This document shows positions 12,431 to 25,000 of a DNA stretch of 64,000 bases, one piece after another. The stretch covers positions 2,234,001 through 2,298,000 of the forward strand of contig NC_088319.1 of assembly GCF_910592395.1 (NCBI RefSeq). The letters are read 5' to 3'. The notes under the pieces are model-generated. The model was not told the DNA's origin. It made no database searches and saw nothing but the letters and a program-made list of their open reading frames with translations. Both the position numbers and the translations under genes were made by a program. Positions within the stretch are counted from its first letter, which is position 1. Every line of letters starts with the position of its first letter. This stretch comes from Lineus longissimus (taxonomy: Eukaryota > Nemertea > Pilidiophora > Heteronemertea > Lineidae).

Positions 12431-13329
12431 CATGAGCTGGATTCTGGCCTCCAGCTCCACATTTACATCGAGCAGATTCTCGTAAGCCTATTCTGTACGA
12501 AGTTGTTTTCTGAGTCGGCAGCGCCCTGCCCGTAGACGGCAGATCGTCACCTGTTGCTTCGTGTCTAGCTTGGTGATGTTGTCAGTCTGGGGGTTGTTAC
12601 CATTGATTTCCTCTCTCCATATCCTTGGTCAGCTTGTTATCTAGCAGAGCCGTTGATCCTTCTTAGGATGCGGTCAATATAAAAGTACTGTAGCTGATCG
12701 AGACATTTGCCACCCCGAACCATTATTCGCCATCAAGAAGGTCAACAGATACGAGAAACATGGCCAGATGCGACGACAATGCAGGTTCATTAAACAATTC
12801 AATCAAGATAGTCAAATAACCGATACCACATCTTTACACAGCTATCATTTTACACTGACAACAGTGTTCATGCATTGATCTGTTTATTATCAATGTTCCA
12901 TCCATCAGCCAATCCATGGATAGGTGATGAAGAATTGCCGTCACAGATCAATGTATGGAACTAATAGTCGTATCTACCATGGACCTATCATTGATCCATT
13001 GATGGAACGTTATAATGTTTTTGACGAGCTGGACCATTAAATAATTTAAGTTAAAATTGGTGAACTTCTTATTTTCCAGAATTTACTCTCATTGGTTAGC
13101 CCATTGCTGCATACGCTATTTTTATAGGACCCACCTTTATTGGGCCTTTGATGGAACTCTCATCAATGGAACGTCCATGGGCCATCAGTGAATCTACCAT
13201 GAGTCATCATAGAATCTATAATGTGATCCATGTGTAAAATGTGGTTTATGATAATCATCATACATCCATTCATGGGCCAATCAAAGATTCAAGCATGGAC
13301 ATTTTTCCTGTGAAGAGTTTAGTTGACGA

Positions 13330-13775
13330 TACCAGGCCACCCCAGTGGACCATCATCAGTGTAAATTTTAAGATACTTCTGCTAGCTTTCAAAGCCATGC
13401 GAGGACAGGCCCCCAAGTACCTGTCTGACTTTTTAGAGATCCGTCAGTCACGGCGAGTACTTCGGTCAGCAGATACCATCTCGCTAGTGCTCCCGCGCAC
13501 AAGGACTAGATTTGGCGAGCGTACATTCCAGTGTGCCGCAGCAGCACTCTGGAATGACCTCCCTAGTAATATTAGAAATGCGGACTCCATCACAACTTTT
13601 AAGACACTCCTCAAGACCCACCCTTTTCAACAACATTACGAACATTAGAATTGTTTATTGTTGTCAAAGACTATACTTCTTATAGAGACTCTGTTTTTGT
13701 TAAGCGCCTTTGAACGGCCCAATATAGGACTGATAAGGGCGCTATATAAATGGGATACATAGATAGATAGATCAT
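13330..13775 (+). mobile_element. L2/CR1-type non-LTR retrotransposon, 3' fragment
   Basis: The frame ending at 13,648 encodes the C-terminal tail typical of L2-like ORF2 proteins: FKILLLAFKAMRGQAPKYL, then LRSADTISLVLPRTRT and FQCAAAALWNDLP, ending near KTLLKTHPF. It is followed by the usual 3' end, GCGCCTTTGAACGGCCCAAT and GGGCGCTATATAAATG, and a short GATA microsatellite tail. Endonuclease and reverse transcriptase are missing, so it is a 5'-truncated dead copy. The block just upstream (12,855-13,290) has several ATGGAACGT-type short repeats of unclear origin. Confidence 0.85.
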
Positions 13776-14170
13776 CTACCGCCAATTTCAACAGAGGCCA
13801 TGACAAGATTTGGGGACAAAGCTGCTTCAACAAACATTCCACCGAGAAAGTCTAAAGCCGATACCACAACATGATAGAATAGAAATCAATATTCGGTTTG
13901 CTAATGAGTCCTAAACCACCCCGGCCTTTCACCAAAAAGGTCAATAGACACCACGGTCGGATCCGATGACAATGCTGGTTAAACATACGAATCGATAAAA
14001 CATCCAATAACCGATACCTCATCGTTATGATACGCCATCAATTGTGGTAGCTAACGAGACCTTAGTCACCCCGGAGCTTCACCGGTCACCGCGGAGGACA
14101 ACACATTCCATGACAAGACCTGATGACAATGCGGATACAACTAACAAATGAATAAAAAATTATATGACAA

Positions 14171-15570
14171 AGTCAGGCGGGGACGATCTTTTATTGACAA
14201 GTGGCCCATAAGATCCACTGGTAAATAACATGAGGTGACATTTTAGTCACGGTCTCATTTAAAAATATAAATCAATAAAAAATAGCTCGTCGCCAATCAC
14301 ACGCAAGATTTCGTTCGTCCTCGCCTGTCCTTAGCATTGGACAGCGGCCAAGATAACCTTCAAGGCCCATTGCGTATAAAACCATAAATGCGAGGACGAC
14401 TTGTTGATACCGCGGGGCATGATGAGAAAGGACACATGATCAATCGGTGGAACCGGACACGGCCAGAGCAATATCATCCAATATCCCATTCAGTTATGAA
14501 ATTGCCAGCAAACTTTGATGAACGACCTTGTTACCTCAAGTGTGTTGTCACAACGCTCAAGGCTAATATCTGATTGGTTTCTCGGACAAGGTTAATAAAA
14601 CCCAAGGGAACTGGTATTGAAAGTCAAGAAAGAGACTAACATCACTGGAGAGACTAGATGAGCGCTGTATGCAAGTAAACCCCAAAATAGTACAGAATCC
14701 CCAAAAAACATTGTTGTTACATTCTTTAGAATTTCACTTTACATATACGACTGTACAGTCTTTTAAAGATTCCCGTGAATCCACTTCTTGTTTCTCATTG
14801 TTTTCTCTTCATTATGTTGTTATTCATTCAATCATGTATATTAATATTATTATTATTACTATTATTATCAATAATCATTATCTTTTTTTATCTTGAAGAA
14901 AACTACTGAAACCGAAATAATTGGTTTCTACAGAAAGGTTGCTGGTTTATGCGGGGGGGGGGGGATGAATGTAAAGTAGTTTGAGGCAGTACTTCTACAG
15001 TTAAAGCTAAAAGAGCTTATTTTTCAATTCACCGCAATTTGAAACAGAAAATTGAGATGAAACACTTACATGTATTGGCTGGAGCTCGATATGCATCACA
15101 GACAGCTTTTCTGTCGTTATGATCTGGTATCTACGCTCCAAATTATGACGAAAAGACCACAATGAATTGAGTGGAATCCGCTGAAAATCTCGGGAAAAAC
15201 TACTAAAGTGTATGTCGTTGTCGACTCAACCATCCATGTCTGACGTGCTGCTCATGATGACAGCCAATGTGCAGATGTATACTAATGGTATCAATAACTG
15301 ATTTGGCTATTTCGTAAACAAATAGCTCAGATATTAGTGGCTACTTTGAGGCTCCATGAACATCATAACATTGGACTACGCAACTGTATGCAGGTATCTT
15401 GTCTGGGCTCCAGACCTGACTCCCGTTATCGCAGGCCACTGAGAAATCGACATTTAAAGAGTGATGCAGATACATGTAATTCCAATAATTCTGCAGTGTA
15501 GAATCATGTAGTTTAGAATATTGCGTAATCTTAGGACAAATACATTGCTCCATTCGACCGCTCCAAGTCG
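14171..15570. other. Intergenic region, no recognisable gene
   Basis: No gene was recognised. It contains an ATTATT-rich microsatellite at about 14,840-14,880 and a poly-G run at about 14,954-14,964. Confidence 0.5.
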
Positions 15571-15990
15571 AGAATCAGATCAGAACGAAGTTCGTTGTCA
15601 GGGGTTATATGACGTAGGGAGTCATGTGTACCAAATTTCAAGTTCATAGCTTCAGCGGTTAAGAAACGTGCCATGGTTACACTCAAACGGCCTATTACCG
15701 CCATTTGACCTCTGTGACCTTGAAAACTAGGTCAAATCAAAACCCCGTGCGATATGTGATGTGTCCTTGCTAGTAGAACCTACCATAAAGATTTTATCGA
15801 AAACGAGTCACTCATAAGAGAGATATCACGCTTTTTAGGTTTCCACTTCTGGCCCCCTGGTGGCCAAGTAAAGAATTAGATCGGACCGCAATTCATTGTC
15901 AGAGGTCACCTGATCTGGAGGGTCCTGTGTACAAAGCTTTAAGTTCATAGCTTTTGCAGTTAAAAAACGTGCCACTGTTTTTTGAAACAG
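15571..15990 (+). repeat. 301-bp tandem repeat, about 1.4 copies
   Basis: The block starting AGAATCAGATCAGAACGAAG at 15,571 recurs at 15,872 (AGAATTAGATCGGACC). The internal AGTTCATAGCTT and GTTAAGAAACGTGCCA keep the same 301-bp offset (15,641 and 15,942). The copies are diverged. The sequence has the look of a dispersed repeat, but I cannot place it in a known class. Confidence 0.65.
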
Positions 15991-15998
15991 GATACAGA

Positions 15999-16047
15999 CA
16001 ACGACGACGGTGGTCGGACGACGACGGACGACGACGGACGATGGACA
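15999..16047 (+). repeat. GACGACGG-type simple repeat
   Basis: Short imperfect tandem of GACGACGG and GGACGACGAC units adjoining the 301-bp repeat. Confidence 0.75.
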
Positions 16048-16855
16048 CAGCGGTGTTGTACAGACTCCTCTACGGTGAGCCAAAAATGCTCGCCGTTATT
16101 CCACCGAGCTATTTATAGAGAGCTGTTGTTACGTCACCCGATACTAAACCCCCGATATCGAGGCCGGCGCTCCAGGATTGCAGGTATCATATATCCAATA
16201 ACACGTATTGTATTGCGTTTCCTTGACTAGTTTATTCGGTACCTCACATGATGAGAGGTAATTTTTTTTCCAGCTAAATATATGTTATAAAATGCAGCGA
16301 TGAAAATCAGTTGTCTAACCTAATTCCATATCTTTTGACTGTTATTACTCCAGGCTGCATCAACTAACATCAGTTGAACTAATAATAAACAATGGTATCT
16401 TGCTTACTGATGGGAAGCTGCAAAATCTCGAATAATATACCTATAAAGGGGGACTATAGGCAGGAGAAAGTCGATCCACAATACACTCTTAGAAAAAGGT
16501 GTTTGTGCTTCTCAAAAACCATTGATGGTCATTCGGCCAACACATATGATATACGGACCCAGTAAAGGGACGTTTTTTCACAATTTCTAAAACCAAAATC
16601 TTTTACCAAAAAAACCTAATGGGCTGCATATTTGTGTAGGCCGAACAACCTTGAATGCTTTTTCAAATGCTCAAAAACCTTTATTTCTAAAAGTGTCGGG
16701 GTCAAATCATAGTCCATTTAAACTCTTCACGCTCGTACGAAAGATGTACTTGCAACTATCAATTTGTAGCTTGTACCCCCTTCTCCAGGGTTCGATACCT
16801 TCTCACTTTGGTGTCAATACTGTGATAAGGGTTAAGCATACACATTAGTTCACCA

Positions 16856-17058
16856 CAGTCATCAGTCATCAGTCATCAGTCATCAGTCATCAGTCATCAG
16901 TCATCAGTCATCAGTCATCAGTCATCAGTCATCAGTCATCAGTCATCAGTCATCAGTCATCAGTCATCAGTCATCAGTCATCAGTCATCAGTCATCAGTC
17001 ATCCGTCATCCGTCATCCGTCATCAGTCATCAGTCAGTCATCAGTCATCAGTCATCAC
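16856..17058 (+). repeat. 7-bp satellite (ATCAGTC)n, about 28 units
   Basis: Near-perfect head-to-tail ATCAGTC units fill about 200 bp. Three successive units near 17,001-17,021 carry ATCCGTC, a local variant spread by slippage or unequal exchange, and one shortened unit follows. A GGGGT-rich run comes immediately after (about 17,065-17,088). Confidence 0.95.
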
Positions 17059-17088
17059 CATATTCCGGGGGTGGGGTGGGGTGGGGTG

Positions 17089-18804
17089 TGCTGATTCAAG
17101 CTACGAATCGATCGTTGAATTGATGCAGAATCAAACACAACCCAGTCCACTATAACTGTGTATACTAGTCGCCCGAAGACCACTTTTAACCCAATAACAT
17201 GCTTGAAAATAGTCTCCTTTTAAGATTCAACCAAGACCTTAGATGTAATTTTTACAGCTGAATGTGATATCATAACCTACAGAATCCTTTTCCTTAAAAC
17301 CTTATGAAATGAAGAGCATTCCACATGAGCTCGGGTTAATAGTTTATCATAACTGATATCGGAGTCTTTCACTGACACCATCGATCAGGAAAATTCTTGT
17401 CAACAGTAATTCCGATAAAATTACAAACATACCTAGCGCCATCAATCTAAAGCCATGCCTTTCATTCATGCCGCTTTAAAGCTTTCAGCATGATGACTGA
17501 GCTGAGCTATTAGACCTTACTAAGCCGCAACGGAGCCACTATCTGATAATGTATATGTAGCAAAATCTTTCCACGATCTTATTTTTAAGGAGAGCCTATC
17601 CTGTATTCTGGCGGTCATTACTATTTTTTGTGATTTAAACCTATTTCCCCCACCTATAAACGTGTTTTCTGTTGCTCTCACCATATCTACAGCCTCGTCG
17701 ATTTGACGGAACGGAACGGAATATGATGAAACATGATGAAATCCATTCTCCAAGCGTCGTCAATGGTAGCTGCCAAGTCTCACACGATCTACTATGTGAG
17801 AATTTCAACGGGTGTTTGTAATATTCGACATTACTGACCGAAGACCTGTAGATTGAATGAAACCACGCCTAAAAGAGTAGGACTGGTGGGAGACAATGGC
17901 ATATTTTTTGTGGAGGGAGAGGGCGCCTGAGATATACATCTGTAAGTTGGCATAAAGTTTTAGTTTATAAAATTCTTGTTCACATGATAAATGTATGCCG
18001 GAACTGCCCTCTAAACAGAAACTATATAGGCCTAGATCTTAATTGTCGGTCCGGCATTTTCTCCTCAGTCACTAATCCTGAAAATGGAAAGCTATGGCGA
18101 TGATTAAGCAGGATGTTATCGCATTTCAGTATCTACGTTCATTCCGTCAATTCGATGAGGCCCACAAGTCTTGTTTTTGATTAACAGTAAAACCTATGGA
18201 ACGACTTACGAAAATTCACTACCAGTTCTACAAAAAAGTCTCCAGCCTCATTCTGATTAACGATATAAGATGTTATACCATTGGAGCAAAAAATGACAGT
18301 GAATTCTTCAGACAGGCCAAAACAACTAACCAATTTGGAAAAAAATAAATTAACGGGATGAGCTGTTTTGGGGCAGTATCGAAATTAGGTGAGGCCGTTG
18401 ACGAGAACATTGATATCAACTTTCAGTGGCCTAAACACACTGCCTTCTCTCTCGGGCCCGGAACTCAGTGAAACCACGACAGAGCTATACCTTCCATTAT
18501 TAAAGGCCATATATCAAGTTTTTTTGCCATTTTCTGCTGTAAGACGATTTCAAAAGTGTACCTAACACTTTATACAATACAGAAAACCAAATGCAATTAG
18601 CTCCATCCATTTTGAAGATATTGCCAATTATGTCTTTGACAACTTGATTACCTAATCAGGCTAGCAACTGGCTTGTTAGAGCCAGGCGGCGGGTTCAGCA
18701 AAAGTTGTGATGTAGATCAGGTTATCTGTACATGTCATGCAATCATAAAAGCAGAAGGGCCTTAATTAATTATGCACACCTGGAAGTAATGTGTTTCATT
18801 CACT
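17089..18804. other. Intergenic region, no recognisable gene
   Basis: No exon, RNA gene or terminal inverted repeat was recognised in this stretch. Confidence 0.45.
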
Positions 18805-19101
18805 ATGGTGTATTGTGTGGCTCCGAATCGTGTCAAGGATAGCACAAAGAACAATTGAATGACGGATGGGACCCATTTTCATGAATTTCCAAAGCCAGTT
18901 GAACGAGAGAGGAGGAAGCTGTGGATTCGGAAGTGCAAACGTTGGAAGCCTGGGCCTTCGGCCAAACTTTGCAGTGATCACTTTATCGATACGGATTATC
19001 ACATGAAGCCGGATATCTGCATCCAACTGAATATTAAATGCCACTTGTTAAAAACAGCTGTTCCAACCATGTCAATTGCATTTAATGCCCGAGGCTGCTG
19101 A
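18805..19101 (+). pseudogene. THAP-type zinc-finger fragment with an in-frame stop
   Basis: Reading from ATG 18,805 gives MVYCVAPNRVKD, then a TGA at 18,856-18,858, then the rest of a THAP domain in the same frame: THFHEFPK, RRKLWIRKCKRW, KLCSDHFIDTDY, and LLKTAVPTMSI at its end. THAP domains are C2CH zinc-binding DNA-binding modules with conserved Pro, Trp and Phe and a C-terminal AVPT box, found in cellular regulators and P-element-type transposases. Here the second metal-binding Cys appears replaced by Arg (APNR where APxC is usual). With the stop this argues for a dead copy. No transposase catalytic region follows. Confidence 0.75.
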
Positions 19102-19274
19102 GGTCGGTTGTTATACATAATGTGTAGGCCCTATTGGGGCCTGTGATACCGCATAGTGTCTTCTTGTGTTCCAGCCATAGCAAGGTGACAGCGACACAGG
19201 TCAGTGTCAGTGACAGCCACTGTCAATGACAGATTATTCATCTGACATCTAGGCCTATCTTACGTTGCACGGCA

Positions 19275-19646
19275 TTATATCGTCACGTCAAGATGATTGT
19301 GCATAATACCGTCACTTTTCAATAGTAGTTCAGCGTCATGACATAACTGGCGATACAACACTGACGAGGCGAAACAATATTGTGCAACATTAGTCTGTTC
19401 AAAAATCATACATGTTATGCATCTGCAACCGTCTATCAATGTCTTCTTTGCTATATCGGCAGGTCTGCCATGCAAATTGATTAACCACAAATTCTAATCA
19501 CTTTCGTCCGAATGATCACTCTCATTATGATCTAGTCATATTAATGGCTCGAACATGTACGGCTCAACGTTTAAATATCCTTCTGTATCGACCAAAACAT
19601 CCTCAAATTCACTGCTCTCACTCTCTGAACTGTATGCGGAAGCCAT
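19275..19646 (-). pseudogene. Degraded Cys-rich ORF, possibly P2RX7 C-terminal-domain-like
   Basis: From ATG 19,646 the frame begins MASAYSSESESSEFEDV, an acidic Ser-rich leader, then VEPYMFEPL, then meets a TGA and a TAG, and resumes with DGCRCITCMIFEQTNVAQYC before ending at 19,275. The order YxFEP followed by WCxCxxC and a later Cys is what the intracellular C-terminal (ballast/Z) domain of P2X7 shows, and single-domain relatives occur in invertebrate genomes. The match is short and two stops interrupt it, so it is at best a pseudogene. It converges with the THAP fragment. Confidence 0.4.
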
Positions 19647-21078
19647 CTTGCTTTGTTCTGACTGACCTGAACTACGTCATCAAAAAATCCCTAGCGGCCA
19701 CATGTGGAACTAATCTAAAGTTGTGTGTGGTGGGAAATTCAAATAGTTTAAAATTGAAAATTGAAATAACTAAATAATGACTTTATTATTAGAACTTTTT
19801 TAATGTCTGGGATCTTGTTTTTTTAACCCTCAACATATTATATGAGTATCAAGCATGTTTTCAAACCTTGATATATGGCATTTAAGGACAATTTCCCTAT
19901 CGTATTACTTACGATAGTAACAAGGCAAATAATAAAATCATCTCGCTTGTCTCCTTTGGGAATCAAACGTGTCACTTTATCTTCCAGATATAGCTTTCCC
20001 GGATGCAACAATTAAGATAATAACGCCGTTATTTGCCCGGAATTAATATGTACAATGATGCATTCTCCAAAGGCATTAATGTTCAAGCAAATTCACTCCG
20101 CCGGTATTAGCTCCCGTGTTGTAAAAGTCGCTGTATGCTGTACATTGCGGTAGCGCATTCTCACCACATGACGATTGTGACGAGGTCGCGCAAGTAGTAG
20201 AGTGAATCGGTCAAATAGTTCTCCTCAAAATAATCTTACAGTTCGATTTGTGCAATCTTTCCTCCATATAATCGTCATTATTAAGTTTGATAAGTTGATA
20301 AAGAATGTTTGTAGCCGATGTTATCGTTTGCATCACAGTTTTTGAAAAAGCCTTTTGAATCGAGGTCAAGAGAAATCTTTCGGGTGAGCAGACGTCCTTA
20401 AAATGTTTGTAATAATGAAATTGACAAGTCGAGGCCATCGGAGCAATGGCGGCCGATTCAAGCAGGGAAGAAACGACATCATACATAATGACTTCGAAAT
20501 TAAGGATGAAATTTCCAGGGTACCCTACCTCGAATCGAGCTCGAGAGGGGATTGCCCTGGGGAAATGCTGTGCAGACTATCCAGGGTGGATTGCTTTGCC
20601 CATTGTGAAGTAGGGCCAAGGGATACAACCTTTCACAGATAGGCCTATGGCTGTAGGTTGTTCACTCACAAATGAGACATCCGTGACATGAACCATGCAA
20701 ATGAATAGTATTGTCTTGGAATAAAATATGCTGTCTCGGCGCACGACGCTGAAAAGTCCATTAGAGCAAAACGTTTTCTTGGCTTAATTGACTAAATGAG
20801 TGCAATCATTATTCAGACTGCTATGCCTTGGCTGACAATAGGAAGAGCATTAGCCGTAATGCCATTGCTATGGTGATAAACAACATAATAGCTATGTCAG
20901 GCCGAGGGGAAATATTTTGTTGTCTTCCCCTTTCTCTCATGAAAAACACTGCTGCCCTGAATCGGAGGTCAATGTTCGGTACTCCTGCCCTGCACACAAA
21001 CCCCTGAGACATCTCCTCTCCCTGACTGAAGCGGTAGCCATCCCTGCAATTTGTAACGAGCGAATTCTATACATTTTC
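19647..21078. other. Intergenic region, no recognisable gene
   Basis: No gene seen. About 19,852-19,890 carries a block (TTTTCAAACCTTGATATATG) that recurs at about 46,648, next to a foldback MITE. Confidence 0.45.
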
Positions 21079-21520
21079 TGGGTATTCGAAAAAGCTGGAT
21101 CGCTCGACTGCTGGATTGACTGGATTGTGACTCATGGATCACCACCGCCTGGATTGTAGCTGGCACTGCATGATGTACTGTAGTGTAGCCTACCGGTAGG
21201 CATACTGCGCAATGCAATACTTAGCCTCACAACTATCTAATCAAATGCCCCGAATCAAGTACATAATCATTCACCCATTGCCTTTGGAAGTTCTTCAGCT
21301 ACAATACAAACCTTCTGTCAGCTTTGTAGTTCAAGTAGAACCGCCGGGAATAGCCCGGCGATTTCTCTGGCGAAGAGACTGAGGAATCCATGCGGTACAT
21401 GATGGGGGGGGGGGGACGTTTGGGATTTGGGATTGTGGTAATCCATCCAGGCGGTGGTGATCCATGTGTCACAATCCAGTGAATCCAGCCGTCCAGTCAT
21501 CCAGCTTTTTCGAATGCCCA
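21079..21520. mobile_element. Inverted-repeat element, about 100-bp arms
   Basis: TGGGTATTCGAAAAAGCTGG at 21,079 is matched by CCAGCTTTTTCGAATGCCCA ending at 21,520, and the pairing continues inward through GGATCACCACCGCCTGGATT (left) and its inverse on the right, down to about 21,178 and 21,397. The spacer is about 220 bp without an ORF. A poly-G run (about 21,405) lies in the right arm only. Probably a non-autonomous DNA element; the target duplication is unclear. Confidence 0.7.
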
Positions 21521-21653
21521 ATGTCTATACAATGTTACAATGTACCGGTACATGTTGTATACACTTTGAAAAGCTCTTGGTCGTATATCCAGATAATGGT
21601 TTTATAAGATTCTAAGATCTTATCGAGTTTCTCGTACATAGACATGTACAGTT

Positions 21654-21805
21654 AAAACTTTAACTAAGCATCTTACAAGAACTTGAAAAGCTCGTCTCGG
21701 CCTAATGAACACGTCGACTAGGGCCCGCAATTGGGCTCCATTCCGAAACCCGCTTATGACGTGATGATGCATCATATCTTTGATACCCACTGAGGCACGG
21801 GAAGG
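21654..21805 (+). repeat. Dispersed repeat, family A (copy 2)
   Basis: ACTTTAACTAAGCATCTTAC is followed by CGGCCTAATGAACACGTCGA, GGGCTCCATTCCGAAACCCG and CTTTGATACCCACTGAGGC. The same blocks occur at 26,484-26,680, but there the ACTTTAACTAAGC block comes after rather than before, which is what a tandem or circularly permuted unit would give. Confidence 0.55.
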
Positions 21806-21811
21806 GTAACA

Positions 21812-22032
21812 GGCAGCTTTCGCAAACCCTACGAACGACGAAGTACGAAAGACGAAGGTCTGTCGTGTCATCAAGCGATGTGCTATCTCATTTACACGAC
21901 TATCGTAAATCATCATCTGTAATAATTGGTTCGAGGAATCGGGGAAACTTTCGAAAAAAGTCGTCAATAAAGTGCATTTACATACTTCGTATTCGTTGTT
22001 CGTAGCTCTTCGTAAGGGTTGTGAAATCAGCC
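21812..22032. mobile_element. 221-bp MITE-like element with about 45-bp inverted ends
   Basis: The left end GGCAGCTTTCGCAAACCCTA pairs with the inverse of the right end, GGCTGATTTCACAACCCTTA, and the arms continue through ACGAACGACGAAGTACGAA-like sequence. There is no ORF. The arms are diverged, so the copy is old. Confidence 0.55.
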
Positions 22033-25000
22033 TATTCTATTGCTCGTACGATGGTCAACTTCTTGAACTGGCATGACCGATGTTATCACAAACTTCAGCT
22101 ATTTAAAAAAAGTCCAAATTCAAAACCATACGAAACATGTTTAATTGAAATTTTTGTTAGTCGTGCACTACAAGTCTTCTGTTAAACTTTTAAACGGATT
22201 AAAATCTTCTGCTTTCATCCCTAGAACATGAAAATGACATTAGTTAAAGTACTTCAAATACTCACTGAAAGGGATTTCTAGTATAGTCATTTGCATAAGT
22301 TTAAGACCACATAATAGATTATAATACAGACGAAAAAAACTTAACATTGGTTTGTTCGCAGGGGTCGTAGAATTAGCCATGGTTCCATACTGTCGTGTGA
22401 AAAACTTATGTAAGTTAGATAGCTTGATATTTTGAGGTCTTTTCTTCTTCTAATACAAGTATGTTCAAAAACAGCTTTTAATATTTTCTAATCATATCGA
22501 TGTTTGTTAATATACTACAGTTGCATTGACATTTGGCTATTGGAATGGGTGCATTAAGGGATATCAATTTTTTATAAGCGGTGATAATCTTATGCAAAAG
22601 ACTGTAGGAAGCTTCTAAACTGACAGTATAAAAGAACACTTGTTGATCAAAGGAGTTTTAATCGCCGCGTAGGCTGAGCCCGGAGCCTCATGCGTAGTTC
22701 ATATGCTAGACATGCTAGACAAGACGAGATGATCGTTAAGCTAAACTGGAGGACTACCAAGGAACATGAATCCCGACAGCATTTAGTGATAATTGGGTTC
22801 AAGGGCAGTAAAGTACTAGGAGCTTTTTGGTCGGGGGGGGGGGGGGGGGGAAAAGACTCTCAAGTTGGGGCAACGGATACTTTTTGAAATTTTTCGGCCA
22901 CAATTATGGTCAGGAACAATTTTTTGTGACCTCTGGGAGGCATTTACCTCTTCCTCCCCCGCTAGCTACGCCCATGAATACATCCGCACCATTACCTGTG
23001 GCCATAGATGCCCCTATAGTTTGAGGGGAAATATATATTCGCACCACGACTTCCACAAAACACTGGAAGAAATCAGTGATGTGAATGTTGCAAATCATGA
23101 TTTAGTCAGGAAGCTGAAGCCAGTAGAATGCCTAGGTAAGGTGTCCGCTAAACATGTTTGTTAATGCAAAACTGCTGCCCAAAACATAGTTGTCAAGAGA
23201 ACGCACATATGAATCTGCCTGTTGACATCCCGATTTCTTCCGAAAACCTTGCGAAAATGCCCGTTTTCACGGTAACCACTCTCCAACCCCATTGGATCTC
23301 GTTTTTTCCCGCCATTGTCATTTTAAAACGAACAAATAAGGGCAGACCGGGATGGATTTCGGGTGAGGCTGGGACTAAAAATGCAAGTTGTTTATTGTTG
23401 CGACTGGAATGGATACCCCCCATCACCTCATACCAACCACGACCCCCTTTGATCTCGTTTTTCCCCGAATCCAACTCCGAACCTCTCTAACGTTAATACA
23501 ACATGTCACGTCGATTCAATTGAATTGATATTAATTTTACATGATGTCATCAGAGGAGTTCGATCTAATTACTGATTTTTCAATATTTCTCCTTTATCGA
23601 TGAACAAACCCATAACATTGTTTTGAACCGAAATATCGTTCTGGTCTATTTTCGTCATGTTGAGTCGATCAAAGAATCGGGAATGGAATAGGCAAAATTA
23701 AATATAGGAATTCATTAAATTTACATTAGTAAACACATGTAAACAAAGTCGCTTAAATGGATCAAACAGTGGTATAATTCGCTCACAAAATCTATTTTTA
23801 GCTTCTTGAAACAAATTTAGAATTGACATTGATTGGGAAGGTGATTGGTGACGTCACTTCCTGGCCTTCGGGGGGGCACAGTAAATAACGCCTTCTGGTG
23901 CAGTTCATTCAGAAACTGTATCGAATTTGATCCTTTGTAGTTATAATCTCTTTTTAGTTCTAGTAATTCTAGTTACATACCTAGGGTCAGAGAGTACCCC
24001 AGCGTAACTGTAATTGTTCGGTGAAATATCCGTCTTCCTTAGCGACCACCTTTGGTAAGGTAATAGCCACTAACTGACAGTCGTGATGACTTCATCCTGC
24101 TGCCATAAAGCTCCAGCAATCGGCTCCCGTTTGATTCTAATAACGACCAAGTCGCGAAACGATCATTTGAGGTACGTGCCAACAGCCATGGAGCCCAGAG
24201 TTACTCAGAGTTAATTGTCTGTCGGTCCCAAGTTTGGTTCAAATAATGATTAGAAGTTCTGAAGTACATAGTTACCACCATGATCTTGAACCATCAAGGG
24301 GTATATAATATTCACGTGTTGATCCACTCATTACCATAATAGTGTTAATGAGAACATCATAATTGTGTGGATTGTACCGCTCATGCATAACTAACCGTGG
24401 AGTACTTATGCAGTTGTTCAGGCAGGCAGCAGGGGTAACAGCGTATTATGAAATCACCATTCACCCCTTCCTTTAGCCAGATTAACTGTGAATACGACAA
24501 CCAAAATCAGTTATGCATGAGCCGCGTACGAATAAAATAATTTTCTCTCTGATCGGACACCGTGATAAAGATTGTAAGAAGGAACCAAAGGCTTCGTGGT
24601 GAAATAGGCAGTGACGGCCTAATCTACTGCGCTGTTCTGACGTCGACTGATATTGCACCGCAACTCGAGATGAGCTCGAGGATGCGTTCCAACGCAGTTA
24701 TCCTTTTTTTCAAATGAAAGTGGAGATGATCAGAATCTCGGATGAAATTAGAGGAATAAACATCCTCTTATTACGAACTGAAATAAAATCAAACACGAAG
24801 CGATGAAAGTTATAAAAACGTGGCATAAAGAAGCTTGAAGCGAGATGGGAAACGTGAAATATGATCTCGAGATGCTCTAGGGGACAAAAAAAACCTCCGT
24901 TGATATAGCATTCAAATTCTCCTTTTATAAACCGAAATTCATCAAACACGAAGCGATGGAATTATTTTAGATCTCTTTTCAACACGATGTCTAAGGCTGC

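Larger units (their letters stand above)
10900..14170. repeat. Cluster of diverged repeats around CCGATGACAATGC...CCGATACC
   Basis: Related blocks occur at about 11,040-11,150, 11,808-11,900, 12,720-12,835, 13,790-13,880, 13,940-14,040 and 14,085-14,170. Each shows GTCAACA, GATGACAATGC, AATCAA(G/T)AAAG and CCGATACCA in the same order. The last three are spaced by roughly 130-150 bp, suggesting an old tandem satellite. Copies are heavily diverged, and the cluster has been interrupted by the L2 tail and by the 84-bp tandem repeat. No coding sequence is implied. Confidence 0.55.

Noticed and set aside
16785-16805. tRNA-like B box (GGGTTCGATACC)
   Set aside because: No A box or cloverleaf can be built around it.
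16856-17058. Telomere-like repeat
   Set aside because: The unit ATCAGTC is not a telomere motif and the array is short and internal.
23158-23490. A 110-codon open frame and its minus-strand partner
   Set aside because: Composition follows local direct repeats (GATCTCGTTTTTTCCC); no motif.
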